DNA from: JAJPHF01 sp035293805
GTDB taxonomy: Bacteria; Chloroflexota; UBA6077; JAJPHF01
Direction: 5' to 3'
Assembly (NCBI GenBank): GCA_035293805.1
Contig: DATGMD010000058.1
Coordinates: 17,333-81,332, forward strand
DNA: 64,000 bases
Shown here: positions 61,066 through 64,000 of the stretch, in pieces
Layout of the letters: each line of letters starts with the position of its first letter
Position numbering within the stretch: the first letter of the stretch is position 1
The notes under the pieces: generated by a model
What the model saw: only the letters and a program-made list of their open reading frames with translations
What the model was told of the DNA's origin: nothing
The model's database searches: none
Program-made: the position numbers and the translations under genes

Positions 61066-63313
61066 GCTGGCCGTCCCCGCCGTGCAGCCCGCGGTAGACC
61101 TTCTCAGCCGTGAACGGCAGGGACTTCAGGCGCACGCCGCAGGCGTCGTAGATGGCGTTGGCGATCGCGGCCGGCAGCGGCGAGTTCGGGCCCTCGCCGA
61201 TGGCCTTGGCGTGGAACGGCCCCAGCCCTGTTTCCGACTTGATGAGGCTCGTGATGAGCGGCGGCATGTCGCACTCGGTGGGGATCTTGTAGTCGCCGAG
61301 GTGCAGCATCGTCGGCTTGCCGTCCTCGTCCACCGACAGGTCTTCCATCAGCGCCGAGCCAATGCCCTGCGCGACGTTGCCCTCGATCTGGCCGGAGTGA
61401 CCGAGCGGGTTGAGCACCTCGCCCACGTCGTCGGCCGTGTAGATCGCGCGGAGGCGCACCTGGCCGGTCTCCGGGTCCACCTCGACCTCGGCGACCTGGG
61501 CGTGGAACGCGGTGATGCCCTCGAAGTGGCCGGCGCGATAGGTCGCCGTGCCGAGCAGCGGCCCGCCGTTGGCCGCCACGGCCGCCGCCGCGGCGTCGGC
61601 GAATTCGACGGACTCGGAGCCGCGGCCTGCGAAGAACGCGCCGCCGCGCCACTCCACCGCGTCGGTCGGGCAGCCCAGCAGGTCCGCGGCGGCCGCGGTG
61701 AGCTGGCCCTGCACGTCGCCCGCGGCCTGCACGAGCGCGCCGCCGACCATCTGCGTGATGCGGCTGCCGCCGACGCCGCGGTCGTAGGGGAACACCGTCG
61801 TGTCGGCGGTCCGCATCTCGACCTGTGTGAGCGGCACGCCGAGGCGCTCGGCCACGATCTGCTTGAGGACGGTGTGGGCGCCGGTGCCGACCTCGGTGAT
61901 CGCGGTGATGACGCCGACGGTGCCGTCGGCCTCGACGGCTAGCTCCGCGTGGTACACGCCGCCGTGGGGGTGCTTGTTGCCGAAGGCTAGCCCGCGGCCG
62001 ACGTGCGGCGCCTTCGGGCTGCCCCAGCCGGAGATCCGGGCCACGCGGCGCAGCGTTTCCTCGGCGCGCACCTCGTGGTAGCGCTCGCCGATGGGCGACA
62101 GGCCGCCCTCTTTGATGGCGTTCTTGACGCGGAACTCGACCGGATCGATCTCGAGCTGGCGACAGATCATGTCGACCAGGGACTCGACGGCGAACAGCAC
62201 CTGCGGCTCGCCCGGCGAGCGCATGTGCCCGCAGGGGACGGTGTTCGTGTAGACCTGGTAGGCGTCGATCTGCACGTTCGGGATGTCGTAGGAGCCGCCA
62301 CCCTTCTCCGCGCCGCGCAGGCCGACCGTCTCGGACGGCTTGTTGGCCGCGTAGGCGCCGCTGTTGTAGACGATGCGCGTCTGGCAGGCGACGATGCGCG
62401 CGGCGTCGGTGAGGCCCATCTTCACGGTGACCACGGCGCCGTGGCGCGGGTTCGCGGCGAGCAGCTCCTCGGTGTAGGTCATCACCGATTTGACGGGCCG
62501 GCCGGTGGCCTGGGCGAGGAAGTAGCAGATGGGGACGTCCATCGCCGAGCCCTTACCGCCGAAGTCGCCGCCGAGCGACAGCACCTTGATGTCGAAGCGC
62601 TCCTCGGGCAGCCCCAGGCAGGCCGACAGGTAGCCCTTGAGGAGATACGGCGCCTTGTTCGAGGCCCACACCTCGACCATGCCGTCGTCGCGCAGGCGGA
62701 CGACGCAGGCGTGGGGCTCGAGATAGACCTGGTGCTGGGCGGGCTGGCGGAAGGTCTCCTCGAAGACGTGGGTCGCCTGCTTGAAGCCCTCGGCCACGTC
62801 GCCCTTGCGCCAGCTCTCCCAGGCGCAGGTGTTCGGCAGGTCGGGGATACGCTGGTCGGGCACGCGGTAGTCGGCCATGTTGGGATGGAGCCGCGGGGCA
62901 TCGGGCTGCATGGCCGCGATGGGATCGTAGACCGCTGGCAGCTCATCGTACTCGACGGCGATGAGATTGACGGCCTCCTCGGCCACGTCGGGCGACTCGG
63001 CGGCGACGGCGGCCACGCGGTCGCCGACGAAGCGCACGCGGTCGACGGCGAGCACGAACATGTCGCGCATGCGCCGGCCGATGCGCGTGTCGGGCGGCAG
63101 GTCGGCGCCGGTGAGCACGGCATGGACGCCGGGCAGCGCCTTCGCCTTCGCGGTGTCGATGCGGACGATGCGCGCGTGCGGCAGCGGACTGCGCAGCACC
63201 TTGCACCAGAGCGTGCCCGGCAGCATGACGTCGGCCGCGTACTGCTCGGCTCCCGTGACCTTCGCCGGCCCCTCGACGCGGGGGACCGGTTGTCCAATGG
63301 CGATCGTGGCCAT
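61058..63313 (-). CDS. xanthine dehydrogenase/aldehyde oxidase family molybdopterin-binding subunit
   Basis: 751 residues from ATG 63313 (GGAGG five bases upstream). Starts with a TGAEQYAADVMLPGTLWCKV domain and continues with molybdopterin motifs: SLGGDFGGKGSAMDVPICYF, TVPCGHMRSPGEPQVLFAVE, EVGTGAHTVLKQIVAERLGV and the C-terminal catalytic Glu (about 707) in AKAIGEGPNSPLPAAIANAI. Members hydroxylate purines, aldehydes or aromatic acids, or oxidise CO. The iron-sulphur (small) and FAD (medium) subunit genes are not visible on either side in the window, so it is either separated or followed by partners beyond the edge. Confidence 0.9.
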   Translation of the reverse strand: MATIAIGQPVPRVEGPAKVTGAEQYAADVMLPGTLWCKVLRSPLPHARIVRIDTAKAKALPGVHAVLTGADLPPDTRIGRRMRDMFVLAVDRVRFVGDRVAAVAAESPDVAEEAVNLIAVEYDELPAVYDPIAAMQPDAPRLHPNMADYRVPDQRIPDLPNTCAWESWRKGDVAEGFKQATHVFEETFRQPAQHQVYLEPHACVVRLRDDGMVEVWASNKAPYLLKGYLSACLGLPEERFDIKVLSLGGDFGGKGSAMDVPICYFLAQATGRPVKSVMTYTEELLAANPRHGAVVTVKMGLTDAARIVACQTRIVYNSGAYAANKPSETVGLRGAEKGGGSYDIPNVQIDAYQVYTNTVPCGHMRSPGEPQVLFAVESLVDMICRQLEIDPVEFRVKNAIKEGGLSPIGERYHEVRAEETLRRVARISGWGSPKAPHVGRGLAFGNKHPHGGVYHAELAVEADGTVGVITAITEVGTGAHTVLKQIVAERLGVPLTQVEMRTADTTVFPYDRGVGGSRITQMVGGALVQAAGDVQGQLTAAAADLLGCPTDAVEWRGGAFFAGRGSESVEFADAAAAAVAANGGPLLGTATYRAGHFEGITAFHAQVAEVEVDPETGQVRLRAIYTADDVGEVLNPLGHSGQIEGNVAQGIGSALMEDLSVDEDGKPTMLHLGDYKIPTECDMPPLITSLIKSETGLGPFHAKAIGEGPNSPLPAAIANAIYDACGVRLKSLPFTAEKVYRGLHGGDGQPS

Positions 63314-63867
63314 GCTGCCCTCCTGGCACCGATAGAGTGCGGGGCGCGGCGCCCAGCGCGCGGGCACGCCGCGAACCCCGACCCGAGTGGATTGTAGCTG
63401 GGGCGGCAGCGGCGGGCCGCTGCCTACGTACGGGAGTATGAGAAGGCGGCGCGGGCGCTGTCAAGCAGGGCGCCCGCGCGCGGTGGCGGCGCGCTCGATC
63501 ACCGGCGGGGGCCTTGGACACGGCGGCGGCCGGTCCGCCGGCGGGACGTGAGCCGTCCCGGCGGGCGGACTGGCCGCGGGCACAGCGACTTCGCCGAGGA
63601 ACGATCAAACGATGCTCCTTTACCAGTCGGTTAAGTGCTAGGCCGGGCGCGGGTTTGCGCGCGCTGGTCGGGCGCGGAAGGCCGCATCGTTTGCCCCGTA
63701 CGATAATCCCCCGGGGGCTCGCGGCGGGCCGGGCCGGCGGGGGGAGGCCCCGGGCCGGGCGCGGGCGGCGAGCGCGGGGGAGGCGTGTACGGCGTAAGAT
63801 TGCGACCACGTCGCGCCGGACGGCGGGCGCTCTCCGGCGCGCCGCGCGGCCGGATGCTGGGGGCGCG
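63314..63867. other. spacer without a recognisable gene
   Basis: GC-rich sequence with short inverted repeats (gcgggcgctgtcaagcaggg then cgcccgcgcg) and an AT-richer island near 63600-63640 (gatcaaacgatgctccttta) that may hold regulatory sites for the molybdopterin-subunit gene. No credible coding frame. Confidence 0.4.
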
Positions 63868-64000
63868 CCCTCACCCCGACCCTCTCCCAGGGGGAGAGGG
63901 GGAGGGACGAGGGGCCGGACCTCACCCCCCTGCCCCCCTCTCCCTTAGCAGAGAGGGAGAACGAGGGAGACGCCCTCACCCCGACCCTCTCCCAGGGGGA
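63868..64000. repeat. three tandem-like family B repeats at the window edge
   Basis: Copies begin at about 63868, 63919 (diverged, with cctctcccttagcagagagg) and 63974, the last cut by the window end; each has the form ccctcacccc-g-accctctcc then cagggggagaggg. Confidence 0.75.

Overview
The window is a very GC-rich bacterial chromosome segment (about 70% by eye, not computed), almost fully coding, with strong purine-rich ribosome binding sites and many GTG/TTG starts. The preserved rnc-smc-ftsY-ffh order, F420/LLM oxidoreductases, many NMT1/THI5-type substrate-binding lipoproteins, DUF1206, DUF6194 and Imm21 families, Thr/Pro-rich secreted stalk proteins and numerous short GC-rich intergenic repeats point to a Chloroflexota lineage (Thermomicrobia-like or a related soil/sediment group). 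This placement is inference; no rRNA or tRNA gene was seen.

Layout. 1-3.4 kb: three-gene minus-strand operon ending in a truncated F420-dependent oxidoreductase, a PRC-barrel-like protein and a 3-hydroxyisobutyrate-dehydrogenase-like enzyme. 3.5-10.8 kb: cell-wall NlpC/P60 hydrolase, tRNA-binding protein, TPR-lytic transglycosylase, cysteine-dioxygenase-like cupin, GntR/FCD regulator with a palindromic operator, and a methyltransferase. 11-20.1 kb: the core block rnc-smc-ftsY-ffh followed by an ABC-2 exporter pair, all minus strand. 20.2-28.2 kb: stress protein, then a minus-strand set tldD-Imm21-(gap)-DUF6194-secreted VCBS-like-pmbA, then fmdB-like and mazG on plus. 28.2-37 kb: a small Cys-rich protein behind a terminator-like leader, MmgE/PrpD, and a seven-gene minus-strand operon: substrate-binding lipoprotein, cupin, split ThDP decarboxylase (ComD/ComE-like), binding protein without signal peptide, second lipoprotein, LLM monooxygenase. 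37.3-43.3 kb: M23-like protein, dienelactone hydrolase, CBS-zinc ribbon protein, and pdhABC. 43.4-58.4 kb: secreted proteins, including a 1016-residue Thr/Pro stalk protein with a nidogen-like domain and a four-FN3 protein, interleaved with a CoA-ligase/SBP/histidine-kinase group of visibly lower GC and two more orphan binding proteins. 58.5-64 kb: small hypothetical proteins, a DUF1206 membrane protein, a xanthine-dehydrogenase-family large subunit, and a repeat-rich end.

The most unusual things are: six NMT1-type binding proteins with no permease or ATPase gene in the window; the binding-protein/ThDP-decarboxylase/cupin/LLM operon; TldD and PmbA in one directon with an immunity-like protein; a promoter-terminator-RBS leader before a 62-residue Cys-rich protein; an RNase III whose conserved catalytic Asp position is Arg; and short repeat elements that have entered genes (inside smc, at the 3' end of rnc, and at the mazG start).
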